DNA of 64,000 nt from assembly GCF_021026375.1 (NCBI RefSeq), contig NZ_JAJNDB010000006.1, positions 1 through 64,000 on the forward strand, given 5' to 3'. Below are positions 16,325 through 29,375 of this stretch, one piece after another; the first letter of the stretch is position 1, and every line of letters starts with the position of its first letter. The DNA comes from Actinomycetospora endophytica (GTDB lineage: Bacteria > Actinomycetota > Actinomycetes > Mycobacteriales > Pseudonocardiaceae). The notes under the pieces are model-generated. The model made no database searches. It saw only the letters and a program-made list of their open reading frames with translations, and had not been told where the DNA came from. The translations under genes and the position numbers were made by a program.

Positions 16325-17121
16325 GCCAGCCACGCGACGGCGAGCCGGTCGACCCGGGCGGCGTGGGCGGTCTGCGGCGCGGGGTCGACGCCCGGCTCCT
16401 CGGCGAGGGCGTGACCCATGCCCTCGATCACGTGCAGGTCGGCGACCGCACCGCCGGCGACGAGCGCCTCGCGCAGCCGCTGTGCGGGATGGAGGAACGC
16501 CTCGGCGTCGTCGGCGCCCACGATGAAGCGCACCGGCAGGCGGCCGAGCTCCCCGGACCGGGCCACGAGATCCATCCGGTCGGCCACCGGCTCGGACTCG
16601 GGCGTCCAGTGGTACTCCATCCCGAAGAAGCTCGAGAGCTGCGCGACGATCGGTCGCAGCTGCAGGAGCGGGCTGATCAGGACGCCCGCGCGCGCCTCGA
16701 CCACCTTCTCGACGACGGCCGCGCCGGCGATCCCCGCCCCGGCCGATCCGCCGACGACGGCGACCGGTCCGTCACCGACCCCGTGCTCCGCGCGCACCGC
16801 GTCGAGCAGGGCGGGCAGCTCGGCGACGGCCTGGGCGTTGACCGCGCCGTGCAGGTTGAGGACCGGTTCCTCCCGACCGAGCCGCATGATCTCCTCGAAG
16901 CCGGGCGAGCGCGCGCCGCACAGTGGGAGACCGGGGTAGAGCCGCCAGGCGTCGAGCCCTTCCAGCGGAAGGGCGGCGGCGAAGGCGCGTTCGGTGCGTG
17001 GCGCGTCCATGAGGTGCCAGGCGACCACCAGGGGCGCGTCCGGACGAGGCCTGGCCGGCGGGCGCAGCACGTAGGGCACGCCGGCGGCGGTGCCGGTGAC
17101 GGCGTCGGGAGCGAGGGACAT
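16303..17121 (-). CDS. alpha/beta-hydrolase family protein
   Basis: Predicted cytoplasmic serine hydrolase of 272 aa. Seen: early strand LVVAWHLMDAP with oxyanion-type residues, nucleophile elbow GGSAGAG, an aspartate in VRFIVGADDAEAFLHP and a histidine in VIEGMGHALAEE, giving a plausible Ser-Asp-His triad. AGGAGG precedes the ATG by 5 nt. It is divergent from a TetR gene with a 27-bp inverted repeat between them, so it is probably controlled by that regulator. Substrate unknown; esterase, lactonase or dienelactone-hydrolase-like activity are all possible. Confidence 0.85.
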   Translation of the reverse strand: MSLAPDAVTGTAAGVPYVLRPPARPRPDAPLVVAWHLMDAPRTERAFAAALPLEGLDAWRLYPGLPLCGARSPGFEEIMRLGREEPVLNLHGAVNAQAVAELPALLDAVRAEHGVGDGPVAVVGGSAGAGIAGAAVVEKVVEARAGVLISPLLQLRPIVAQLSSFFGMEYHWTPESEPVADRMDLVARSGELGRLPVRFIVGADDAEAFLHPAQRLREALVAGGAVADLHVIEGMGHALAEEPGVDPAPQTAHAARVDRLAVAWLAQAFELP

Positions 17122-17152
17122 CGCGTCCTCCTGGTCTCGAGCATCGAATTGG

Positions 17153-17179
17153 ACGCTGTACAGCTTAGCTGGACAGCGT
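17153..17179. promoter_or_regulatory. 27-bp inverted repeat, probable TetR-family operator
   Basis: Arms ACGCTGTACAGCT and AGCTGGACAGCGT flank a single T, with one mismatched pair. The repeat lies in the 71-bp gap between the divergent hydrolase and TetR genes and abuts a TACAGT hexamer 8 nt before the TetR ATG, so a bound repressor would block both directions. Autoregulation is inferred from the layout. Confidence 0.65.
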
Positions 17180-17192
17180 ACAGTTCGGAAGC

Positions 17193-17750
17193 ATGCGGGC
17201 TCCGGGACAGCGTGCAGGACTCGACCGGGATGCGGTGGTGACGGCGGCCCGGGCCGTGCTCGACGAGGGGTCGGCGCTGTCGATGCGCGCGGTCGCCGGG
17301 CGTCTGGGGGTGGCGCCGAACGCCCTCTACAGCCATGTCGATGGCCGGGACGGGCTGCTCGACGCCGTGCTCGACGACCTGCTGGGCGCGCTCCCGCTCC
17401 CCGCCGGGGACACCGACCCGACGGCGGGGCTCACCGAGCTCATGACCGCGACCCACGAGCTGCTGCTCGCCCACCCGGGCCTGGTGCCGCACTTCGTGGC
17501 CCGCCAGGGGTCACGGGGACCGAACGCGCAGCGTCTCGGCGAGGCGATGCGGGTCCTGCTCACCCGGGGCGGGGTGGCCGACCGCGGGGCGCAGGACTCC
17601 GCGATCCGGGTGCTGGTGGTGCACGCGATCGGGGACGCGGCGGTGGCGGCGTCCGCCGACGGCTCCGGCCCGATCGAGCCCGACCGACTCCGGGCCTCCT
17701 ACGCGACCGGGCTGCGGTGGCTGCTCACCGGTGCGCTGTCGCGCTCGTGA
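17193..17750 (+). CDS. TetR-family transcriptional regulator
   Basis: Product of 185 aa with an N-terminal helix-turn-helix (DRDAVVTAARAVLDEG ... LSMRAVAGRLGVAPNALYSHV, about residues 11-50) and a C-terminal ligand-binding region of the TetR_C type. It probably represses the divergent hydrolase and itself. Its last codons and TGA stop lie inside one arm of a perfect 24-bp palindrome shared with two other loci in the window. Ligand unknown. Confidence 0.9.
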   Translation: MRAPGQRAGLDRDAVVTAARAVLDEGSALSMRAVAGRLGVAPNALYSHVDGRDGLLDAVLDDLLGALPLPAGDTDPTAGLTELMTATHELLLAHPGLVPHFVARQGSRGPNAQRLGEAMRVLLTRGGVADRGAQDSAIRVLVVHAIGDAAVAASADGSGPIEPDRLRASYATGLRWLLTGALSRS

Positions 17751-17792
17751 GCAGTAATTGACGCTCGGGCGTCAATTACTGCTCACGAGCGC
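17741..17792. repeat. palindromic intergenic element, copy 1 (24-bp perfect arms)
   Basis: Two perfect 24-bp arms, beginning GCGCTCGTGAGCAGTAATTG, flank the 4-base loop TCGG. The left arm contains the TGA stop of the TetR gene and the right arm ends just before the convergent pheT stop. Related arms (CTCGTGAGCACT...) recur near 51.6 and 54.4 kb. It could act as a bidirectional terminator, though it has no T-tract, or be a REP/MITE-like repeat. Confidence 0.8.
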
Positions 17793-17801
17793 GGAGCGCA
17801 C

Positions 17802-20318
17802 CTATCGCAGCACCGCCCCGTGCCGCTCCCCCGCCAGCGCCACCGCCGCGTCGCGCGCGACCGACGCCTCCTCGACGATGAGCGTCCGGTCCGGCGCGCG
17901 GAACCGCAGCGCGAACGCCAGCGAGCGCCGGCCCTCCCCGACCTGCGCGCCGCTGTAGACGTCGAACAGCCGGACGTCCTCGAGCAGCTCCCCGCCGCCG
18001 TCGGTCAGCGCGGCCTGCACCGCCGCCACGGGTGCCTCGACCGGGACGACCAGCGCGACGTCGAGCAGCACCGGCGGGAACGCCGACACCTCGGGCCGGG
18101 CGAGCACCTCGGTGACCGGCAGCCGGTCGAGCTCCAGCTCCACCGCGCACGTCCGCGCCGGCAGTCCCAGCTCCTCGAGCACCTTCGGGTGCAGCTCGCC
18201 CGCGTGCCCGACCAGGACGTCGCCGACGTGCAGCGCCGCGCACCGGCCGGGGTGCCACGGGGCGTGCCGGTCGGCGGTGACGGTGAGCTCGGCGCCGTAG
18301 ACGGCGGCCACCGTGCGGGCGGCGTCGATGGCGTCGGCCCAGGTGGCCGGACGGCCCTCGCCCCACCAGCCCGGGCGCTCCCACGCCCCGGTCAGCACGG
18401 CGCCGACCCGCAGCGGCTGCGCCGGGAGCGGGCCGAGCAGCGCGGCGATCTGCGCGTCGGTGGGCCGGGACTCCACGCCGACCTCGGGCGCCGGGCCGGG
18501 CGTGCCGTCGGGACGGGCGACCTGGCCGACGTGGAAGAGCGCGAGGTCGCGCAGCCCGCGCGACACGTTGCGCACCACGGCGTCGAGCAGCCCGGGCAGC
18601 AGCGTCGTCGCCACCAGCGAGCGGTCGGCGTCGAGCGGGTTGGCGAGCCGGACGGCGGACCGGCGCGGGTCGTCGTCGTCCAGGCCGAACGCGTCGAGCA
18701 CCGTCGGCGCCATGAACGGCGAGGGCAGGACCTCCTGATACCCGGCGTCGGCGAGGGCGCGCGACACCTGCCGGCGACGACGCTGCGCGAGCGTCAGACC
18801 GGTGCCCGCCGCGGCGGCGGGAAGCTGCGACGGGATCGACTCGTAGCCCTCGAGACGCAGCACCTCCTCGACGAGGTCCGCCGGCCGCGTGAGGTCGGGA
18901 CGCCACGTCGGGGGCGACACGGACACGCCGTCGGACTCGACGTCCACCGCGCATCCCACCTGCACCAGGCGCCGGACGCTCGCCCCGCGCGGATAGGTGA
19001 CCCCGGCGACGCGGTCGGGCAGGTCGAGCGCCATCCGGATGGGCGGCGCCGCCGGGTCGGTCCCCGCCGCGAACGGCCCGGCGTCGGTGACGCCGGACTC
19101 GACGGTCGCGCCGCCGTAGCGCTCGAGCAGGGCCGCGGCGAGGTCGGTCGCCGCGCGGGCCACGGCCGGGTCGACGGCCCGCTCGAAGCGGCGTGCGGCC
19201 TCGCTGGGCAGCTTGTGACGGCGGGCGGCGCGGGCGACCGAGGCCGGGTCCCAGGTGGCGGCCTCGAGCAGGACGTCGGCGGTCGCGTGGGTGACCTCGG
19301 TCGATGCGCCGCCCATCACGCCGGCGAGCCCGATCGGCCCGGACTCGTCGCAGACGGCGACGTCGTCGGGGTCGAGCGCGCGGCTCACGTCGTCGAGCGT
19401 CGTCAGCTTCTCGTCGGTGCGGGCGCGGCGGACGACGACGTCGCCGGTGACCCGGGCCGCGTCGTAGGCGTGCATCGGCTGGCCGAGCTCGAGCATCACG
19501 TAGTTGGTGACGTCGACGGCGAGCGAGATCGGGCGGATGCCGGCGAGCAGGATGCGGCGGCGCATCCACCACGGGGTCGGCGCCGTCGGGTCGAGCCCGG
19601 TGACGCGGCGGGCGACGAAGCGGCGACAGCCGGAGTCCGGCTCGACGCGCACCGGCCAACCGTCCCCGGTGGCCGCCGGGAGGCCCTGGTCGATCGCGGC
19701 CGGATCCCCGTACGCCGCGTCGTAGGCGCACGCGAGCTCGCGCCCCATACCGCGGACCGACAGCGCGTAGCCGCGGTCGGGGTTCACGGCGATGTCGAGC
19801 ACCGCGTCGGGGGCCTCCGGGTCGAGGCCCAGGAGCCCGACGGCGTCGTCCCCCGGCTCCGCGGTCCCCGGGGGCAGCACGAGGATGCCGCTGTGGTCCT
19901 CGCCGAGGCCGAGCTCGTCGAGCGCGCAGAGCATCCCGTCGGAGGTCCGGCCGTACGTCTTGCGGGCGGCGATCCCGAACCCGCCGGGCAGCGTCGTCCC
20001 GGGCAGGGCCGCGACGACGAGGTCCCCGACGGCGAAGTTGGTCGCGCCGCAGACGACGCCCTGCGGCTGATCGGCATCCGAGCCCCGCGTCCCCACGTCG
20101 ACCCGGCAGAACCGGATCGGCTTCTTGAACTCGGCCAGCTCCTCGATCTCGAGCACGCGGCCGATGACCAGCGGGCCGCTCACCGGCTCCACCGGCTCGA
20201 CGTCCTCGACCTCGAACCCGACGCGGATCAGCGCCTCGGCGAGGGCATCCGCGGACTGGTCGCCTGCGCTGTCGGCGAGGGCGACGGGCTCGACGAGCCA
20301 GGAGGCGGGGACGCGCAC
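17802..20318 (-). CDS. pheT: phenylalanyl-tRNA synthetase beta subunit
   Basis: Large subunit of the alpha2-beta2 PheRS; with PheS it charges tRNA-Phe. The 838-aa protein shows the N-terminal tRNA-binding OB domain (IRFCRVDVG ... VVCGATNF), B3/B4 editing region, B5 DNA-binding-like domain, catalytic-like domain and the C-terminal anticodon-binding FDX-ACB domain ending near FRFRAPDRTLIVEEAS. Length is normal. GTG start gives MRVPASWLVE, the usual N-terminus. It follows pheS after a 61-bp gap in the same direction. Confidence 0.96.
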   Translation of the reverse strand: MRVPASWLVEPVALADSAGDQSADALAEALIRVGFEVEDVEPVEPVSGPLVIGRVLEIEELAEFKKPIRFCRVDVGTRGSDADQPQGVVCGATNFAVGDLVVAALPGTTLPGGFGIAARKTYGRTSDGMLCALDELGLGEDHSGILVLPPGTAEPGDDAVGLLGLDPEAPDAVLDIAVNPDRGYALSVRGMGRELACAYDAAYGDPAAIDQGLPAATGDGWPVRVEPDSGCRRFVARRVTGLDPTAPTPWWMRRRILLAGIRPISLAVDVTNYVMLELGQPMHAYDAARVTGDVVVRRARTDEKLTTLDDVSRALDPDDVAVCDESGPIGLAGVMGGASTEVTHATADVLLEAATWDPASVARAARRHKLPSEAARRFERAVDPAVARAATDLAAALLERYGGATVESGVTDAGPFAAGTDPAAPPIRMALDLPDRVAGVTYPRGASVRRLVQVGCAVDVESDGVSVSPPTWRPDLTRPADLVEEVLRLEGYESIPSQLPAAAAGTGLTLAQRRRRQVSRALADAGYQEVLPSPFMAPTVLDAFGLDDDDPRRSAVRLANPLDADRSLVATTLLPGLLDAVVRNVSRGLRDLALFHVGQVARPDGTPGPAPEVGVESRPTDAQIAALLGPLPAQPLRVGAVLTGAWERPGWWGEGRPATWADAIDAARTVAAVYGAELTVTADRHAPWHPGRCAALHVGDVLVGHAGELHPKVLEELGLPARTCAVELELDRLPVTEVLARPEVSAFPPVLLDVALVVPVEAPVAAVQAALTDGGGELLEDVRLFDVYSGAQVGEGRRSLAFALRFRAPDRTLIVEEASVARDAAVALAGERHGAVLR

Positions 20319-20379
20319 GATCGGGCCTTTCGGGAGGGTCGTCCGGACTTCAGGGGGCGGTGCTCAGGGGCTCGGGGCC

Positions 20380-22299
<1,920 letters not shown>

Positions 22300-22303
<4 letters not shown>

Positions 22304-22692
22304 GCGGCGTCCTCGTTGGTCGCGCCCTTGGGCACGTCCGCGACGGCGGCCTTCGCGGTCTCGACCAGCGCCGTGAAGGCGGCCGGGTCCGAGACGGCGA
22401 TCTCCGCCAGGTTCTTGCGGTCGACCTCGATGCCCGCGAGCTTGAGGCCCTGCATGAACCGGTTGTAGGTCATGTCGTTGGCCCGGGCGGCGGCGTTGAT
22501 GCGGGTGATCCACAGCTGCCGGAAATCGCCCTTGCGCTGCTTCCGGTCGCGGTACTGGTAGGTCAGCGAGTGGAGCGTCTGCTCCTTCGCCTTCCGGTAC
22601 AGCCGCGAGCGCTGGCCGCGGTAGCCGCTGGCCATCTCCAGGGTGGTGCGGCGCTTCTTCTGGGCGTTGACTGCGCGCTTGACGCGTGCCAC
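22300..22692 (-). CDS. rplT: 50S ribosomal protein L20
   Basis: Large-subunit protein needed for early 50S assembly. The 130-aa product begins [20 protein letters not shown] and contains the conserved RLYRKAKEQ and [20 protein letters not shown] blocks; the acidic tail is an actinobacterial extension. GTG start. It follows rpmI in the infC-rpmI-rplT operon, where L20 commonly autoregulates translation in other bacteria; no leader structure could be verified here. Confidence 0.97.
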
Positions 22693-22765
22693 GTCGTCCT
22701 GCCTTAGGTCATGTCGGGGACGGTCGGCCGCCGCGGCGGGACCGGTCCGGGTGGGTGGGGACCGC

Positions 22766-22957
22766 TCAGATACCGAGCATGCGGCGCAGGCGCTTGTCGT
22801 CCTGCGGCGCGACCTCGGTCTCGCCGGCGAGCTCGCGCGTCTTGTGGCTGGACTTCTTCTCCAGCAGGTGGCGCTTGCCGGCCTTCTCGCGCATCAGCTT
22901 GCCGGAGCCCGTCACCTTGATGCGCTTCTTGGTCCCGGAGTGGGTCTTGTTCTTCAT
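22766..22957 (-). CDS. rpmI: 50S ribosomal protein L35
   Basis: Small basic ribosomal protein of 63 aa, beginning [20 protein letters not shown] and including the conserved [19 protein letters not shown] stretch. It lies between infC and rplT, the universal order. The 133-bp gap to infC holds no further gene that I can see. Confidence 0.97.
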   Translation of the reverse strand: MKNKTHSGTKKRIKVTGSGKLMREKAGKRHLLEKKSSHKTRELAGETEVAPQDDKRLRRMLGI

Positions 22958-23090
22958 CCGTCCTCGTCCTGGTCGTCCGGCCGGCCGGGGATCGCACTGT
23001 GTGCGGCCCGGGCGGGGGCGGCTCCTGCGTCCCGCGCGGCAGCGGGCCGGCGTCGTCGAGCGACGACGGTACGGCCCGCTGCGCGGGGCC

Positions 23091-23678
23091 TCAGGAGGCG
23101 GGCTCGGGCTGAGCGGCCTGCTCGGCCTCGGCCTGCTGTGCTGCCTGCTGCTTCGGCGTCTTCGCGACCTTCTTGTTCGGCGCGAGCACCATGGTCATGT
23201 TGCGGCCGTCCTGCTTCGGTGAAGCCTCGACGAACGCGAGATCGCCGACGTCCTCGGCGAGTCGCTGCAGCAACCGGAAGCCGAGCTCCGGACGCGACTG
23301 CTCGCGTCCACGGAACATGATCGTGACCTTGACCTTGTGACCCTGGCCGAGGAAGCGGGTGACGTGACCCTTCTTCGTCTCGTAGTCGTGCGGGTCGATC
23401 TTCGGCCGGAGCTTCTGCTCCTTGATCACGGTCTGCTGCTGGTTGCGCCGCGACTCGCGGGCCTTCTGCGCGCTCTCGTACTTGTACTTGCCGTAGTCCA
23501 TGAGCTTGCAGACCGGCGGGCGCGCCTGGGCGGCGACCTCCACCAGGTCGAGGTCGGCCTCACGGGCCAGCCGCAGGGCGTCCTCGATGCGCACGATGCC
23601 CACCTGCTCGCCGTTCGGACCGACCAGGCGGACCTCGGGCACGCGGATGCGCTCGTTGATGCGCGTCTCTACGGTGAT
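23091..23678 (-). CDS. infC: translation initiation factor IF-3
   Basis: Binds the 30S subunit and controls start-codon and initiator-tRNA fidelity. The 195-aa product has the N-terminal domain ([19 protein letters not shown]), a basic linker and a C-terminal domain with [12 protein letters not shown]. The family N-terminus [12 protein letters not shown] lies upstream of the first GTG; extending in frame leads to an ATC codon preceded at 5 nt by GAGGAG. infC is the classic gene with a non-AUG start used for IF-3 feedback control, so ATC is the preferred start; the GTG 36 nt later would cut the conserved N-terminus. A 40-residue Gln/Ala-rich tail is present. Confidence 0.94.
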   Translation of the reverse strand: MTVETRINERIRVPEVRLVGPNGEQVGIVRIEDALRLAREADLDLVEVAAQARPPVCKLMDYGKYKYESAQKARESRRNQQQTVIKEQKLRPKIDPHDYETKKGHVTRFLGQGHKVKVTIMFRGREQSRPELGFRLLQRLAEDVGDLAFVEASPKQDGRNMTMVLAPNKKVAKTPKQQAAQQAEAEQAAQPEPAS

Positions 23679-23689
23679 GAGTTCTCCTC
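23676..23689 (-). promoter_or_regulatory. infC Shine-Dalgarno with non-canonical ATC start
   Basis: GAGGAG lies 5 nt before an ATC codon in frame with the conserved IF-3 N-terminus. In enterobacteria infC uses AUU and IF-3 represses its own discordant start; the same logic is inferred here. Confidence 0.65.
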
Positions 23690-24027
23690 GGGTTCGACAG
23701 TGTTTCCGGCCGCAACCCGGCGAGAGGGGTCCGAATTCCCCACGACATCAGGCCCCGCGCCGTCGTGCTTCGTGGCGGGGGCCCTGACTCGTACCGATCC
23801 GGCGGTGCCGGCGGGATCTCTCCCGACGGCGAGCCGTCGTCACCGACCCACGGAGGGCCGGCTGACCGGACCCGGCCACCTGAGGCGGCAGACCGGGTGG
23901 GAGGCGGGGCTCCACTTGCCGCTCGCTGAGCAGAGTGCACTCACCGAGCTGGTCGCTCACACCGACTGTACCAGTCCGGCGTGTCGGACGGTCGCCGGGC
24001 GTGTCCGTGTCGGGGGTCGGCCCCGGC
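23690..24027 (-). other. uvrA-infC intergenic region (promoter and leader of the infC operon)
   Basis: No convincing gene is seen. On the minus strand a TACAGT -10-like hexamer lies at 23965-23970, implying an infC leader of roughly 280 nt containing several GC-rich complementary stretches (for example around 23730-23800). A long leader upstream of infC-rpmI-rplT would suit ribosomal-protein feedback; no known leader motif could be matched by eye. Confidence 0.4.
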
Positions 24028-26925
<2,898 letters not shown>

Positions 26926-27336
26926 GGATCAGCTCCCTGAAACAGCAGTGCGGGCAGGACGTCCCGCCCTGCATACCCCGGGGCACCGACAGCCTCGTCC
27001 GCGGTGACGGATCGCCCTGCCTCACGGGGGTCTCATCCCATGCTAAGAGCACCCGCCGACAGCGCCCGCCGCACCCGGACCGGGGCGACGGACGGCACGT
27101 TCCCGACGGCGGGCCGCAACCGCGACCCGACGTCGTCACCGCGCGGCGTGCGGCGAACGGACGAGCGGGTGGGCCCCGTGGGTGACGGACGCGACCACCA
27201 CCCGCCCTCGCCGAGACCTCCGAGACGACGACGGGCCCATGAGGCAGGCGCGGACCGCCGCCGGGATGGCTCCAGGGCCCCTGATCAAGGAAACCGGGGA
27301 CGACGAGGGGCGCCGGTACCGGGCAGACTGTCGGGC
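26926..27336. other. divergent intergenic region uvrA / MBL-fold hydrolase
   Basis: 411 bp with no supported gene; ORFs here are Arg/Pro-rich shadows. It holds a near-palindrome GGGCAGGAC/GTCCCGCCC (26952-26969, one mismatch) 27 bp before uvrA, and CAGACT (27324-27329) 7 nt before the MBL GTG, a likely leaderless -10. The function of the near-palindrome is unknown. Confidence 0.4.
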
Positions 27337-28014
27337 GTGGAGCTCCTCGACGCATACACCGGACACGTCGACCCGGAGGGCCCGGCCGCGCGGCGGGACC
27401 TCGGCGCGGTGACCATCACGAAGGTCTCGGTCGGGCCGATGGACAACAACGCGTACGTGCTGGTCGACAAGGCCACCGGCCGCACACTGCTCATCGACGC
27501 GGCCAACGAGACCGACCGGCTGCTCGACACCGTCGACACGGTCGGCTCCCGCGACGGCTTCAAGGACCTCATCACCACCCACCAGCACTGGGACCACGTG
27601 CAGGCGCTCGGCGAGGTCATCAAGGCGGTCTCCCCCACCACGTACGCCCACCCGCTCGACGGCCCGGAGCTGCCGGTGGCGCCGGACCGGACCGTGGGCG
27701 ACGACGACCAGGTCCGCTTCGGCGACTCGTTCGTCGAGGTCATCCACCTCGACGGTCACACCCCGGGCTCGATCGCGCTGTACTACCGGGACCCGGACGG
27801 CACCGGGCACATCTTCACCGGCGACAGCCTCTTCCCGGGCGGGCACGGCAAGACCGCGACGGTCGAGCACCACAACGCGCTGATGGACGACCTCGAGCGC
27901 AAGGTGTTCGGCCGGTTCGACGACGAGACCTGGGTCTACCCGGGCCACGGCGACGACACCACGCTCGGCGCCGAGCGGCCGTCGCTGCCGGAGTGGCGCG
28001 AACGCGGCTGGTGA
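27337..28014 (+). CDS. MBL-fold metallo-hydrolase
   Basis: Metallo-beta-lactamase-fold hydrolase of 225 aa, similar in size and position to the gene next to uvrA in mycobacteria (Rv1637c). Metal ligands are visible: THQHWDHV, the histidine of HLDGHTPGS, the aspartate of FTGDSLFPGG and the histidine of VYPGHGDDT, as in the glyoxalase II-like subgroup. Substrate is unknown; hydroxyacylglutathione hydrolase is unlikely because actinomycetes use mycothiol, so a mycothiol thioester or persulfide substrate is possible. GTG start fits the leaderless pattern. Confidence 0.88.
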   Translation: MELLDAYTGHVDPEGPAARRDLGAVTITKVSVGPMDNNAYVLVDKATGRTLLIDAANETDRLLDTVDTVGSRDGFKDLITTHQHWDHVQALGEVIKAVSPTTYAHPLDGPELPVAPDRTVGDDDQVRFGDSFVEVIHLDGHTPGSIALYYRDPDGTGHIFTGDSLFPGGHGKTATVEHHNALMDDLERKVFGRFDDETWVYPGHGDDTTLGAERPSLPEWRERGW

Positions 28015-28021
28015 GTCGTCG

Positions 28022-29263
28022 CTAGACGCCCGGCGCCGCCGCACCCGGCGCCGGGACGGTGCGGCTCATCAGGGAGCGCGCCACCTCCATCACCAGGTCG
28101 CGGTCGTGGACCACGGCGTACTCCATCTCGCCGACCCCGCACGGCCGCGCCACCAGGGCGGCGGCCACGTGCGGCCCGACGACGGCGACGTCCCATTCGT
28201 CGCGCAGCGGGTCGCCGTCGGCGAGGGCCGCGCCGCGGACGCCGCCCGGCAGGGGGCCGGACGCGCCGACGAGCGTGACGAGGGCGGAGTGCTGCGCCAC
28301 GGCGGCGAAGCGACGGGCCCGCTCCGCGCGCGGGGCGCCGTCGGGTCCGACGGAGCCGAGCAGCACCGTCGGGCCCTCCGCGGAGACCGCGCGCTGCTCG
28401 AGCAGGGTGGCGACGACGCGCACCTCCTCGACCGAGCCGCGGTGCAGGCGACGGACGCGGGCGACCGCGTCGAGCGGGCTGAGCCGGGTCGGGCCCTCGG
28501 GACCCCGGGCGACGGGGGCGCCCGGGCCGGCCACCGGCATCCGGCCGGAGCCCACCGGCAGCGGGCCGGGCCGGGCGAAGCGGTACCCCTGGGCGAGAGT
28601 GGCGCCCAGGGCACGGGCGGTGCGCTCGTGCTCGAGGGTCTCGATGCCCTCGGCGAGGACGACGGCGTCGTTGCGCTCGGCGTAGGCCCCGACCGCCGCG
28701 GCGACCCGGGCCACCTCCTCGTCGACCGGGTGCTGCACCAGGCGCTGGTCGAGCTTCACGACCTCGGGACGCAGGAACGGCATGAGGGCGAGCGAGCTCG
28801 GGTGGCTCCCGACGTCGTCGAGCGCGACGGCGATGCCCACGTGGCGCAGGCGGGTGGCGAACCACTGCAGCCGGGCCGGGTCGCCGGTGAGGGCGCGTTC
28901 GGTGAACTCCAGGACGAGCCGGCCGCCGCCGCGCAGGAAGGTCACCGCCTCCTCCGGGGGCGGACCGAGCGGGATGCCGTCCGGCTCGATGTTGAGGAAC
29001 AGCGCCGACGGGCCCGCGGACCCGGCCGCGAGGGCGGTGCGCAGGGCGAGCACGCGGCAGTACTCGTCCAGCTCCGCGAGCTCACCGCGGGACCGGGCGT
29101 GCCGGAAGAGCTTCTCGGGGCAGTGCCACTCCCCGGCGGGTCCGCGGGTGAGCCCTTCGTGGGCGACGACGGCACCCGTCGAGAGGTCGACGATCGGCTG
29201 GAAGACCGTGGTGAGCCCGGAGAGTTCGGGCTCGGCGTCGACCGCACGCAGCGCGTCGGTCAC
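28022..29263 (-). CDS. EAL domain plus DICT sensory domain protein (copy A)
   Basis: Product of 413 aa: N-terminal EAL domain (about residues 15-250) and C-terminal DICT domain (about 265-410). c-di-GMP phosphodiesterase residues look mostly kept: the EAL Glu appears as HEGLTRG, then NIEPD, LEFTER, LDDVGSHPSS, VVKLDQ, LAEGIET and AQGYRF. The Ala-to-Gly change in EAL and the DDVG variant of DDFG leave activity uncertain. DICT domains occur as sensors with c-di-GMP enzymes. It is a tandem paralogue of the next gene; GTG start preceded by AGAGGTGG. No GGDEF gene is in the window. Confidence 0.87.
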   Translation of the reverse strand: MTDALRAVDAEPELSGLTTVFQPIVDLSTGAVVAHEGLTRGPAGEWHCPEKLFRHARSRGELAELDEYCRVLALRTALAAGSAGPSALFLNIEPDGIPLGPPPEEAVTFLRGGGRLVLEFTERALTGDPARLQWFATRLRHVGIAVALDDVGSHPSSLALMPFLRPEVVKLDQRLVQHPVDEEVARVAAAVGAYAERNDAVVLAEGIETLEHERTARALGATLAQGYRFARPGPLPVGSGRMPVAGPGAPVARGPEGPTRLSPLDAVARVRRLHRGSVEEVRVVATLLEQRAVSAEGPTVLLGSVGPDGAPRAERARRFAAVAQHSALVTLVGASGPLPGGVRGAALADGDPLRDEWDVAVVGPHVAAALVARPCGVGEMEYAVVHDRDLVMEVARSLMSRTVPAPGAAAPGV

Positions 29264-29375
29264 GAACCACCTCTTCCGCCGGGAACACCTGGGGGTACCC
29301 GTTTGTGCGACGGCCCTACCAGGCCCGGCACGACCACCATCAGTACACGGAGCGTACCCGGGTGGACCGAACGAG

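Noticed and set aside
26926-27336. SOS (LexA) box upstream of uvrA
   Set aside because: No GAAC-N4-GTTC type site is present; the visible near-palindrome has a different core.
27004-27336. Longer N-terminus for the MBL-fold hydrolase
   Set aside because: The 111 upstream codons are Arg/Pro/Asp-rich without family similarity; the MBL fold begins right after the GTG.
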